Below the pieces are notes generated by a model, which was given only the letters and a program-made list of their open reading frames with translations, was not told the DNA's origin and did no database searches. Below are positions 1 through 7,106 of a stretch of 16,927 nt of DNA, in pieces. The stretch comes from SZAS-103 sp038234715 (GTDB lineage Bacteria > Pseudomonadota > Gammaproteobacteria > Xanthomonadales > Xanthomonadaceae): NCBI GenBank assembly GCA_038234715.1, contig JBBQTD010000059.1:1-16927 (forward strand), in the 5' to 3' direction. The stretch's first letter is position 1; each line of letters starts with the position of its first letter. A program made the translations under genes and the position numbers.

Positions 1-93
1 GCTCGACGTTGCGCCGACGCGAGTGGCGTCTGGAAAGTGGAGAGGCCGGACGCCACTGGTGCCGAATCTGCCCTGATAAAAAACAAAACGCCA

Positions 94-216
94 CCCCGAC
101 CATTGGGGAGAGTCGCCCCGACCATCGGGCTAGAGCTGCTGAAAAAGTGTCTACACCGCCCCGACTATCGGGTCGATAAGACGAAAAATAGGCCGCTTGC
201 TGCCCCGACTATCGGG
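94..216. repeat. Four-copy palindromic motif array (operator- or iteron-like)
   Basis: The motif CCCCGAYYATYGGG occurs four times in the same orientation, starting at 94, 116, 159 and 203. Each copy is an inverted repeat (CCCGA / TCGGG around a 3-base centre); copy 1 has TTGGGG in place of TCGGG. Start-to-start distances are 22, 43 and 44 bp, close to two and four DNA helical turns, so bound proteins would lie on one face of the helix. The array ends about 135 bp before the phage-type gene at 351. Such an arrangement suggests a cooperative protein-binding region (operator, iteron or partition-like site). The binding protein is not identifiable here. The rest of 1-350 shows no convincing gene. 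Confidence 0.7.
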
Positions 217-350
217 CACCTTTTAAGAATCTACCAAGGGGTGTGTTTGGTCCGCTCGGTATTCTTGCTTCGACTTGAAAGCTCACACGGCAATTTTCGA
301 CGATTCGCACAACGCGGATTCGGTGCAAACTTCCGCAACCAAGGGCGTAG

Positions 351-677
351 ATGATGACCGCGCGCAAAGTAGGCGAATCTAGGCGAACGAACCGCGGCAA
401 CGCAGGCCGTGGCCGTGTCAAGGGTGTACCGAACAAAGTCACAGGCGCACTCAAAGACATGATCCTGGGCGCGCTCGATGCGGCCGGCGGGCAGCACTAT
501 CTTACGCAACAGGCACACGCGCACCCGGGCGCGTTCTTTACACTATTGGGCAAGGTGTTGCCGCTGCAGGTGACCGGCAACGATGAAGGACCGATCAAGA
601 CTCTGTCGGTCGATCTTCCGATCGATCCAATAGATGCCGCGCGCGTCTACATGGAGATGATGCGGGGCGATGCGTAA
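351..677 (+). CDS. Small phage-type protein (terminase-small-subunit-like neighbourhood protein)
   Basis: A 108-residue basic protein. The N-terminal third is rich in Arg, Lys and Gly and holds a GRVKGVPNKVTGALKD segment (about residues 21-36). A helical stretch with AGGQHYLTQQA and FFTLLGKVLPLQVTG (about 45-75) follows. From memory this pattern is common in small proteins of proteobacterial phages and prophages, often encoded just before the large terminase and sometimes labelled terminase small subunit; the function is not established. The start is ATGATG at 351/354, with AAGGG a few bases upstream. No terminase, portal or capsid gene follows: the next gene is on the other strand and ends 61 bp away. 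I infer a prophage or phage-island remnant. The palindrome array upstream may control it. Confidence 0.6.
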   Translation: MMTARKVGESRRTNRGNAGRGRVKGVPNKVTGALKDMILGALDAAGGQHYLTQQAHAHPGAFFTLLGKVLPLQVTGNDEGPIKTLSVDLPIDPIDAARVYMEMMRGDA

Positions 678-738
678 GGCACAGCGAATGGCGTGGGCTG
701 GTGCGCGATCTCACTTTCGACGCGATATCACGCGGCAA

Positions 739-1590
739 TCAGTATTTGTCCCCAACTCCAGGTATCCAAGGCATAGCGCTGAACTGATCGCGCGATGCAA
801 TGGTTTCCTTCATGACACATCCGACTAGCATCATGATGGTGCTGTTCCGCGCACAGGCCATCTGGACCTTGATCGGCGTGATCGCCCATCGACGCTCAGT
901 TGCCGCCAAAATCTGCGCGTATTCTGCTGGGGGGCATTCAACCCCTTGTGCGCATTCCATGTCGTGGACGTTGACCAATGGCGCGTGCGGAATGACCAGC
1001 GGCAGACCACTCTCAATGCGGATTGCGCGATCGCGGGCATCAAAGGCGTCGCCGCGAGCTTTGAACGGACCAATGCGAACAGCGACCATTGGAAGTCCAT
1101 CTTTCATCCTGTTCTCTGTATAAGCCGGCAGATGGTTAGCCTTGAGGCGGTCTATCAGTTTGGCAGCGGCGCCAGGCTCTGAAAAAGTGCTAAGGCTCAC
1201 CACGAAGGACTTTTCTACCTGAGATCCGCCAGCATTCGGTGTCGGGATTGGATTCTGGGATTGTGTGAAGTCGACACAATTTGCGGCTTCCCATCCCCGA
1301 AGGCTGCTTAGCGGATATCTCCCCTTTGAGCCCGCAGCCCGCATGTCCAATTCGTCCTGCATTTCTTGCGTGACTTCCTTGCACCGTTGCTTCAGCGCCC
1401 TGGCCGCCAGCTCTTCAGGCGGCATTGCGGCGAGGTCCCTGGGCGTTGGGCCATAGATGGAAAGCAATGCTCTGCCCCGCTCTGCGTTTCCGACCTGCGG
1501 GCTTGCGGGCATGGTTTGCGCGGACGGATCAGACTGAGCGCCTGCGGACAGCCAAAGGACCAGCAGCACAAACGAGATCACGTAGCGCAT
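739..1590 (-). CDS. Secreted SPOR-domain protein
   Basis: I chose the Met at 1590, giving 283 residues, because it opens a typical signal peptide (MRYVISFVLLVLWLSAGA, cleavage near AGAQS). The open frame runs upstream to 1725, but that extension has no export signal and looks non-coding. There is no strong ribosome site. After export, a helical, Arg/Glu-rich region (about 35-90) is followed by a SPOR-type domain at about 126-201 (KSFVVSLSTFSEPGAAAKLIDRL and MVAVRIGPF are characteristic). SPOR domains bind septal peptidoglycan lacking stem peptides, so a periplasmic or cell-wall location is likely. The C-terminal 80 residues contain four Cys (in MECAQGVEC, MACAR and VGCV) and match nothing I know. 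It is convergent with the phage-type gene and divergent from the membrane protein at 1814. Confidence 0.7.
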   Translation of the reverse strand: MRYVISFVLLVLWLSAGAQSDPSAQTMPASPQVGNAERGRALLSIYGPTPRDLAAMPPEELAARALKQRCKEVTQEMQDELDMRAAGSKGRYPLSSLRGWEAANCVDFTQSQNPIPTPNAGGSQVEKSFVVSLSTFSEPGAAAKLIDRLKANHLPAYTENRMKDGLPMVAVRIGPFKARGDAFDARDRAIRIESGLPLVIPHAPLVNVHDMECAQGVECPPAEYAQILAATERRWAITPIKVQMACARNSTIMMLVGCVMKETIASRDQFSAMPWIPGVGDKY

Positions 1591-1813
1591 GGCTGTAGAT
1601 TTCAGGGTCGCGAGCTGCGATGTTACCCCCTCAGCAAGTGTCGCTGTTGCTGGCATGTCCTGGCACTGGCCGAATGCGGCGGAGGGACGCAATTGTGCCG
1701 GGTAGTTGCGTTCCCTCGGGCGCACTTGAAGTGCCTACAGTCCATCACGGTACCTGGGTGTATCTTCGCCTGACCCGCTAGAGATACGGGGCTACTGCCC
1801 AGGACACAGAGCC

Positions 1814-2551
1814 ATGAACAGCCCCCAAATTGAACCAGCGTCCGAGGAATCGAGGATCAAGCAACTCCTCATCATCTTGATGCCATATTTTATTTGCGTC
1901 AGCGGATCGTATCTCTTTGGCTATTGGGGAGCATTCCGCATAAATGTCCTGCAGTACGTCGGAGCTTCCGATATTGCGAAAATGGCAATCTACCCATTGC
2001 TTGCATCGCTCGTCTTCGGCGTGCTGGGTGCTGCTTTTTCTCAACTCACCCTGGCGCCCATGCTTCCGGTCGGCGGAGGGGTTAACACCCCAATCGCCCG
2101 AGCAGCGCATGCGCACGGACGTCTATTGCTGACTATTGCTCTCGTATTAGGAATGCTCGACATTTCCATGGGTATCGAACCATTCAAATGGATCGCGCTC
2201 GTCTTAGTCGTCATGCCATTTACGATTCCGTTGATAAACAGCAAACTGGCAATGGCGCGGATTCCGAACGACAGGGCGCGCGCCACTATCCTAATGGTCG
2301 CAACAGCGCTTCCGGTCATCTCCTTTGCGTTCGGACGCGTCGACGCTGACCGAGACAAGAGTGGGCATCCCAACAACGTTGTTGATGCTAGCCGCTCGAA
2401 ACTTGCTCTTTCAAGCGATACCAAGCATCCAGTTTCATTGCTAGGCTATTTAGGCGGCACCTACGTGTTGTACGAGTCCAAAACTGGCGAGGTGGTTTTC
2501 GTCAAGCCGATCGACGGAACTCCCCTCTACTTTGCCCCGGGGCCTCGCTGA
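1814..2551 (+). CDS. Unrecognised inner-membrane protein, about five TM helices
   Basis: A 245-residue protein of unknown function. Hydrophobic segments at about 18-38, 57-79, 103-120, 124-141 and 157-175 predict five membrane helices. The soluble C-terminal tail (about 180-245) holds a short beta-rich motif, LLGYLGGTYVLYESKTGEVVFVKP. Tails of this kind (a Gly-containing strand, a Tyr-Val-Leu-Tyr strand, then a Val-rich strand) occur in several uncharacterised bacterial membrane proteins. The start ATG at 1814 is preceded by CCAGGACACAGAGCC, a weak ribosome site. G+C is visibly lower than in the genes after 3600, consistent with acquired DNA. It diverges from the SPOR gene; the DUF2513-like gene follows on the same strand after 137 bp, so co-transcription is possible. 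No enzyme motif is visible. Confidence 0.65.
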   Translation: MNSPQIEPASEESRIKQLLIILMPYFICVSGSYLFGYWGAFRINVLQYVGASDIAKMAIYPLLASLVFGVLGAAFSQLTLAPMLPVGGGVNTPIARAAHAHGRLLLTIALVLGMLDISMGIEPFKWIALVLVVMPFTIPLINSKLAMARIPNDRARATILMVATALPVISFAFGRVDADRDKSGHPNNVVDASRSKLALSSDTKHPVSLLGYLGGTYVLYESKTGEVVFVKPIDGTPLYFAPGPR

Positions 2552-2688
2552 ACCCATCGGGTCGAAGCTGGATCAACACCGTTGCGTGAGTGGAGCCGCC
2601 GACTAGCTGGAAGACACCCACCGATCCGAACCCCGCGAACGCGCTTATTCCGCAAATGATCCGGACACCCATGCTAGGTGCATTGACA

Positions 2689-3060
2689 ATGAAAAGGGAT
2701 ATGGACCTGATTCGTCAGGTGCTCTTCCGCATCGAAGAAGCACCTCCGTTCAATGATATGCTGAGCGAGCAGTTGGTAATTGATGGCTACAGCTGCGAGG
2801 CTGTTACCTATCACCTCGTGCAGCTGATCAAGTCGGGATACTTGGAAGGCAAAATCCTGCGGATGGGCGATGCTATCCCACCCGTTTGCGTGATTAACAT
2901 GATCACGCCGGAGGGACATGACTTTGCCGACGCTGCTCGGGGCGACACGATCTGGAACGCAGCGAAGGATCGCGGGAAGAAAGTAGCCGGAACACTTTCG
3001 CTTGCGACGATGAAGGCGCTTCTGATCGCCGAAGCAGCGCGTTGCCTGGGCCTTGGTTAA
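2689..3060 (+). CDS. DUF2513-like small protein
   Basis: A 123-residue protein beginning MKRDMDLIRQVLFRIEE, the hallmark opening of the DUF2513 family (MxRDMDLIRxILxxIE). A helix-turn-helix-like region follows (YHLVQLIKSGYLEG, about 44-58), then ITPEGHDFADAARGDTIWNAAKD (about 74-96), the usual family pattern. The function is unknown; the winged-helix look suggests DNA binding, and I recall members mainly from phages, plasmids and islands. The open frame extends upstream to 2590, but I chose the Met at 2689 because the family signature starts there and TAGGTG lies 9-15 bases upstream. It supports a mobile origin for the first 3.3 kb. Confidence 0.72.
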   Translation: MKRDMDLIRQVLFRIEEAPPFNDMLSEQLVIDGYSCEAVTYHLVQLIKSGYLEGKILRMGDAIPPVCVINMITPEGHDFADAARGDTIWNAAKDRGKKVAGTLSLATMKALLIAEAARCLGLG

Positions 3061-3614
3061 ATCCGTCGACTTTCCGATTCAACGCATGAGACGCGGGCCG
3101 CATTGCTAGGGGTACTGCGCCACGCCGTGAGTAGGATCGTGAGTAGCAAGCAGCTTGCTGGTTTGCTATTTCTTCGCAGATCAAGGCCTTGGGGCGCGTA
3201 TGCGTTGCCCTCCACCGCACCAACAAGCAACGTCAGCAGCCAACCTGGCATGATTCCCCATCAAACCCGCGCACTCCGCGGGTTTTTTGTTGCGCGCTTC
3301 GCACCGCGCTCCCGTGCCGACTCGCGTCGCCCAATTCAAACATCCTGGAGGCGATCCAGGCTTTGCCACGCCGCTGCGCGAATGCATTGCGATGCCACTG
3401 CTGCGTCGCGATCCAACATCTACGCACGAAGTCCTTGCGCCGGATGGCGGTCAGACGGCGCAAACAATTCGACACACGACTGTCGCCCTGGTGACTGCTA
3501 TCGGTCACGAGGACGTCACGCGACGAACCTAATTTGTGCGGCAGCCAAGCGCATTCGCGTGTCATGCAAGCGGATGCGTAACAGACCCGCACACATCCCC
3601 ACCGGAGCACCGTC
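3061..3614. other. Non-coding stretch between accessory block and phosphoesterase gene
   Basis: About 550 bp with no convincing gene: the open frames on both strands are Arg/Ser/Cys-rich and lack ribosome sites or family motifs. It contains a short inverted repeat (AGCAAG/CTTGCT, 3145-3159) and an intrinsic terminator (3263-3288, listed separately). The terminator is over 200 bp beyond the last gene, so the gene it originally served is probably missing. The second half should hold the promoter of the phosphoesterase gene, but I cannot pick -35/-10 boxes with confidence. Confidence 0.5.
3263..3288 (+). terminator. Intrinsic terminator (orphan)
   Basis: CCCGCG (3266-3271), loop CACTC, CGCGGG (3277-3282), then TTTTTT. 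AAA before the stem pairs with the start of the T run, so the structure could also work in the opposite direction. It lies 206 bp downstream of the DUF2513-like gene with unassigned sequence between. It may be the original 3' end of a core gene displaced when the accessory block was inserted. Confidence 0.8.
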
Positions 3615-4859
3615 ATGAAGAAACAGATTGCCGCCCTTAGCCTCATCGCCCTATCCATTGCGAGCGCTTCGTTCGCCGCCGAGGGCCCCATTCCGCACGG
3701 TGTTCCGCGTCTGAACCACGTGTACGTGATCATGATGGAGAACCACGGCTACAGTCAGATCCTCAACAATCCAAACGCGCGCTTCATCAACCAGCTCGCG
3801 CGCACCGCCAACCTCGCGACCAACTACTTCGCAATCGCCCATCCGAGCCTGACCAACTACCTCGAGATCGTCGGCGGGTCGAATTTCGGCGTCCTTACCG
3901 ACAACGATTCCGACTGGCACAACAACAAGTGCGTCACCAACCTGGCTTCCGGGATTCCCGCGACCGACAATCCGTCCAGCCCGCACATCTGCCCCATCTC
4001 CGGCGTAGGTACGGATGCCGCGACACCAGCGATCGACACCACCAACGAGACGCAAGGCCCTCCGGGCACGATCAACATCGATGGCGTGCAATCCATCCCA
4101 GCCGCCACGAACATCATTGGTGAGACGATCGCGGACCAACTTGCGGCGCGCGAGCTTCACTGGAAGGCCTATGAAGAGGGCCTGCCACAGGGCGGTGCAG
4201 CCATGGTCAACTACAGCGATGGCTACTACGACAACAACACCGATTTCAGCAAGATCACGCCCACCCTCACGCCGCCGCTGACTTCTGCCAGCATCGTGAA
4301 GTTGTATGCCGCCAAGCACAATCCGTTCGTGTATTTCCGCAACATGCAGGGGTCAGCTGGTTACGCCAACATGGTCGACTTCGATGGCCCACAGGGCCTC
4401 TATGCCGACCTGCAGAACTATGCTGCGCAGCCGAGTCTCTCTTTCATCGCCCCGAATCAGTGCAACGACCAGCATGGCCGAGGCAATGCCGGCCCGTTCT
4501 GCAACTACGATCCGACCGACAACGGTACGCAGGCAGGATTGAATCCTGCGCTGATCCAGCGCGGTGATATCACGGTGCAGAGGATCGTCACTGCCATCCA
4601 TCAGTCGCCAGGCTGGCACGTCGGCAAGAACGCCATCGTCGTCGTATGGGACGAGAACGACTACAGTACCGCGCCCAATACCAACAAGGTGATGCTGATT
4701 GTTGACACCAACTACGGCACCGGGGGCAAGCGCAGCGCAGTACCCTACACGCATTTTTCGCTGCTCAAGACCATGGAAGCGGCGCTGGGACTTCCGTGCC
4801 TCAACCATGCCTGCGATGCGAACGTGAATGTGATGAGCGATCTGTTCGCCGCGCAGTAA
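3615..4859 (+). CDS. Secreted phosphoesterase (PF04185 acid phosphatase/phospholipase C type)
   Basis: A 414-residue protein with a clear signal peptide (residues 1-21, ending SASFA-AEG), so periplasmic or secreted. The fold is the alkaline-phosphatase-like phosphoesterase family that includes AcpA-type acid phosphatases and non-haemolytic phospholipase C. Visible metal/active-site motifs are MMENHGY (41-47), AHPSLTNYL (75-83), NDQHG (284-288), VWDENDY (345-351) and THFSLLKTME (379-388). The spacing fits the smaller phosphatase branch; the long C-terminal domains of classical phospholipase C are absent. The substrate (phosphomonoester or phospholipid) cannot be told from sequence. Paired Cys near residues 106, 126, 283, 296, 395 and 400 fit an oxidised exported protein. 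GGAG lies 9 bases before the ATG. It is monocistronic and followed by a strong terminator. Confidence 0.88.
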   Translation: MKKQIAALSLIALSIASASFAAEGPIPHGVPRLNHVYVIMMENHGYSQILNNPNARFINQLARTANLATNYFAIAHPSLTNYLEIVGGSNFGVLTDNDSDWHNNKCVTNLASGIPATDNPSSPHICPISGVGTDAATPAIDTTNETQGPPGTINIDGVQSIPAATNIIGETIADQLAARELHWKAYEEGLPQGGAAMVNYSDGYYDNNTDFSKITPTLTPPLTSASIVKLYAAKHNPFVYFRNMQGSAGYANMVDFDGPQGLYADLQNYAAQPSLSFIAPNQCNDQHGRGNAGPFCNYDPTDNGTQAGLNPALIQRGDITVQRIVTAIHQSPGWHVGKNAIVVVWDENDYSTAPNTNKVMLIVDTNYGTGGKRSAVPYTHFSLLKTMEAALGLPCLNHACDANVNVMSDLFAAQ

Positions 4860-4911
4860 TCAGGTTCAGTGTTGATCGGATTGCCTGGCAGATGCATCAG
4901 GAAACGGAATC

Positions 4912-4931
4912 GGCGCCTTCGGGCGCCTTTT
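4912..4931 (+). terminator. Intrinsic terminator, probably shared by convergent genes
   Basis: A perfect GGCGCC stem with a stable TTCG tetraloop (4912-4927), followed by TTTT, CC, TTTT. It sits between the convergent phosphoesterase gene (stop at 4859) and PhzF-family gene (stop at 4974). The T-rich tail is on the plus-strand side, so it mainly serves the phosphoesterase gene. Confidence 0.85.
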
Positions 4932-4973
4932 CCTTTTCGGCGAGCGCATCAACTGCGCGGTTGCGCCGCCTCG

Positions 4974-5759
4974 TCAAAGATCGACTTCGCCTTCCATGTA
5001 GAAAACGCAACCGCCTTCGAGCGCGACGCGGTCGCCGAGCAGCCGGCAGACGACTTCCCCGCCGCGCACCGACGCCTGCCACGCGCGAAATTCGGTCTTG
5101 CCCAGCCGGCCAGCCCAATACGGCGCCAGCATGCAATGCGCACCGCCGGTGACAGGATCTTCGGGAACTCCCTTGCGCGGGGCGAAGTAGCGACTGACGA
5201 AATCGTAGCCTTCGTCGCCTGGACCGGTCACGATCAATCCGCTGCGGTCCAGGCCAGCGACGGCCACCATATCCGGGATCAGCGTGCGCACGGCCTGCGC
5301 GCTGTCGAGTACAGCCATGTAGTTGAATTCGTTTGCGTACACAGCGGCATGGGCGGCGCCCAGCGCTTTCGGCAGCAGGCCCGGCGCCGAAACCTCCGCG
5401 GACAGCCGCGCTGGAAAGTCCATGACATATCGCGCGCCCGACCGCAGCACCGCCAGCGGCCCGCTCGCAGTGTGAAAGACCACGCTGTTTCGCCCAGGCT
5501 CCAGGCGCTCCATGACCACTGCCGCACTCGCCAGGGTCGCATGGCCACACAGCGGTACCTCAGTGGCGGGGGTGAACCAGCGCAGGTCGTAGTCGCCGCC
5601 AGCCGGAACCAGAAATGCGGTCTCTGCAAGATGGTTCTCCTCGGCGATGGCCTGCATCGTCGCGTCGCTCGGAAAGCGTTCCAGAGGCATGACCGCCGCG
5701 GGGTTTCCGGAAAAACGGCGGGTGGTGAAGGCATCAATCTGGAAGATTTTCGTGCGCAT
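4974..5759 (-). CDS. PhzF-family isomerase/epimerase-like protein
   Basis: A 261-residue protein of the PhzF / YddE family (diaminopimelate-epimerase-like fold, usual length 260-300). It starts with IFQIDAFTTRRFSGNPAAVMPL, typical of the family. The catalytic Glu lies in EENHLAETAFL (Glu46), the GH motif in PLCGHATLA (72-73), and the substrate-pocket motif GVPEDPVTGGAHC at about 197-209 (Asp201). PhzF itself isomerises trans-2,3-dihydro-3-hydroxyanthranilate in phenazine synthesis. No other phenazine gene is present here, so this is more likely one of the many housekeeping paralogues of unknown substrate. AAGGG lies about 6 bases before the ATG. Convergent with the phosphoesterase gene and divergent from the His-rich protein gene. 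Confidence 0.9.
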   Translation of the reverse strand: MRTKIFQIDAFTTRRFSGNPAAVMPLERFPSDATMQAIAEENHLAETAFLVPAGGDYDLRWFTPATEVPLCGHATLASAAVVMERLEPGRNSVVFHTASGPLAVLRSGARYVMDFPARLSAEVSAPGLLPKALGAAHAAVYANEFNYMAVLDSAQAVRTLIPDMVAVAGLDRSGLIVTGPGDEGYDFVSRYFAPRKGVPEDPVTGGAHCMLAPYWAGRLGKTEFRAWQASVRGGEVVCRLLGDRVALEGGCVFYMEGEVDL

Positions 5760-5997
5760 GCGGACCCTTGGTGGCCATCAGCGGGTACTGCACTCCCGCT
5801 GGGCGGATTGATTGCAAATCTGAATGGAGTAGTCCAAGCCGCAAATCCTGGTTCAGGAATCAGCTCCCATCAGCCCAAGATTAACTTTCCGTAAGGTTGC
5901 CGAAAGCGAACCATCAGAAGCAAGGGGCTAGCTTGGTCGGGTCGTGGTGTCACCGTATTCCACGATCTTTCCTCACGTCACCCCAAGGAGCTTCCCG

Positions 5998-6429
5998 ATG
6001 AAAGTTCGTATCGTTCTTGCCAGTGCCTTGACGCTTGCCTTCGCCTCCACCGCGTTCGCGCAGGATTCCTCCCCGGCGGCATCCGCTGCGTCCGACACTG
6101 CGGCGATGTCTTCGGACAGTTCGTCGATGTCTTCCGACAGCAAGCCAGCGATGAAGCACCATGCGAAGCACCATGCCGCGAAAGCCGCCGCCGCGCCTGC
6201 GGACGCTGCCGCCTCCCCAGCAGCCTCCACCGATGCATCTGCGGCCGCCGCGCCTGCCGATGCCTCCGGCGCCAAGCCCGCTGGCGACATGAAGCATCAC
6301 GCGATGAAGCATCATAAGGCGCATCACCATGGCCATGCTCCTGGCGATCCGCCGGTCATCGACCACAAGGACGACCACATGGTTGTTACGCCGCCGGTCA
6401 GCCACGCCGCGGCACCCGCGAGCCACTGA
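5998..6429 (+). CDS. Secreted His/Ala-rich low-complexity protein
   Basis: A 143-residue protein with a signal peptide (MKVRIVLASALTLAFASTAFA, cleavage before QDSS). The frame is open back to 5944, but the Met at 5998 has AGGAG eight bases upstream and starts the signal peptide. The mature part is low complexity. A Ser/Asp stretch (about 23-47) is followed by MKHHAKHH, a long Ala/Pro linker with two related PADAxxSxAAS-type units, a second His cluster (MKHHAMKHHKAHHHGH, about 96-112) and an acidic/His tail (VIDHKDDHMVV). Such His clusters commonly bind Ni, Cu or Zn, so a periplasmic metal buffer is plausible, but this is inference. No catalytic domain is visible. A perfect palindrome follows at 6488. 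Confidence 0.75.
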   Translation: MKVRIVLASALTLAFASTAFAQDSSPAASAASDTAAMSSDSSSMSSDSKPAMKHHAKHHAAKAAAAPADAAASPAASTDASAAAAPADASGAKPAGDMKHHAMKHHKAHHHGHAPGDPPVIDHKDDHMVVTPPVSHAAAPASH

Positions 6430-6487
6430 CCGAAGCCGCGGGTCGCACCGGCAACGCTGATCGAAGACCGCGACCCGCATTGATGCA

Positions 6488-6520
6488 CCGAAGGCAGTTG
6501 GATCATCCAACTGCCTTCGG
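6488..6520. terminator. Perfect 33-bp palindrome, candidate bidirectional terminator
   Basis: Arms of 16 bases (CCGAAGGCAGTTGGAT and its exact complement) meet at one central base, giving a very strong hairpin on either strand. There is no T run on either side, so it is not a textbook intrinsic terminator. It lies 58 bp beyond the His-rich gene stop and overlaps the end of the minus-strand open frame at 6503-6961. A transcription or mRNA 3'-end barrier for converging transcripts is the simplest reading; a repeated extragenic element is the alternative. Confidence 0.5.
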
Positions 6521-6961
6521 CATCAACTGCATCCTTGCCGACCCATCGACGATGCGTGCGCAGCATCGAGCATTCCGATGCGCCTGGTCGCGCAGGGTAT
6601 CCACGACTTCGCCGCATGCACCTTGGCGTGCTGTTCGTTGTGCGGCTTCCATGGCCATCGTCCCTGCCGGCGCACCGCGCAGCTTGGCGATCGGCAATGC
6701 CGAATGGCCAAGCCCGAACCCAGGGTCTGTTGAACGGCCAGTTGCAGGTCGTCCATTGCCACGGCCGTGCCGTGCTGAAGCGCGTGCAATGCCGACCACA
6801 AGCACATACGCCCGCAGCGACCAAAACACGGCGTGGGTAAGAACCCTGGTCGGATAGCGCGCGTCGAAACGCGATCCGAGCTGCATTTGCGGGTTGCGAA
6901 TCACCAGCGCATCAGGATCGCTGATGGTAATTGCGTAGGAGAACCGCAGCTCGGACGCCAT
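6503..6961 (-). pseudogene. Possible decayed or unrecognised gene
   Basis: A 152-codon open frame starting ATG at 6961 with AGG six to four bases upstream. The first 60 residues (MASELRFSYAITISDPDALVI...FWSLRAYVLVVGIA) look protein-like. The remainder becomes Arg/Gly/Ala-rich and irregular, while a neighbouring minus frame (6523-6807) carries a more convincing helical run (ALHALQHGTAVAMDDLQLAV). That switch suggests a frameshifted relic of one gene, with the change near 6785. The stop falls inside the 6488-6520 palindrome, another sign the present end is not original. I recognise no family. It is the only coding candidate in the gap between 6430 and 7106. Confidence 0.3.
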
Positions 6962-7106
6962 GACCTGCAGTGTAGGGGACGTGCGGGCGGCAACAACCGG
7001 AACACCTGCGCGCTCGTTTCCGCGGATTGCCGGCTGGAAACCCTGTCATCCACCAGTCACCGTGGTGTCATCGGCATGGCATCGGCGCATCGGATGCTGC
7101 ACGTCC

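Noticed and set aside
94..216. CRISPR-like array
   Set aside because: Copies are only 14 bases, palindromic and unevenly spaced (22, 43, 44 bp), and no cas genes are present. Binding sites fit better.
670..828. Short plus-strand frame overlapping the phage-type gene stop, possible start of a terminase
   Set aside because: The 52 codons show no terminase motif and most of the frame is antisense to the SPOR gene's C-terminus.
3230..3265. tRNA or tmRNA 3' end as an attachment site before the orphan terminator
   Set aside because: The sequence GATTCCCC hints at a T-arm, but no matching acceptor stem, T-stem or CCA end could be built.
3103..3618. 171-codon plus-strand frame before the phosphoesterase
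   Set aside because: It contains the 3263-3288 terminator, has irregular Arg/Ser/Cys composition and no ribosome site.
4869..5894. 341-codon plus-strand open frame over the PhzF-family gene
   Set aside because: The opposite strand carries the intact PhzF family motifs. This frame also runs through the 4912-4931 terminator.
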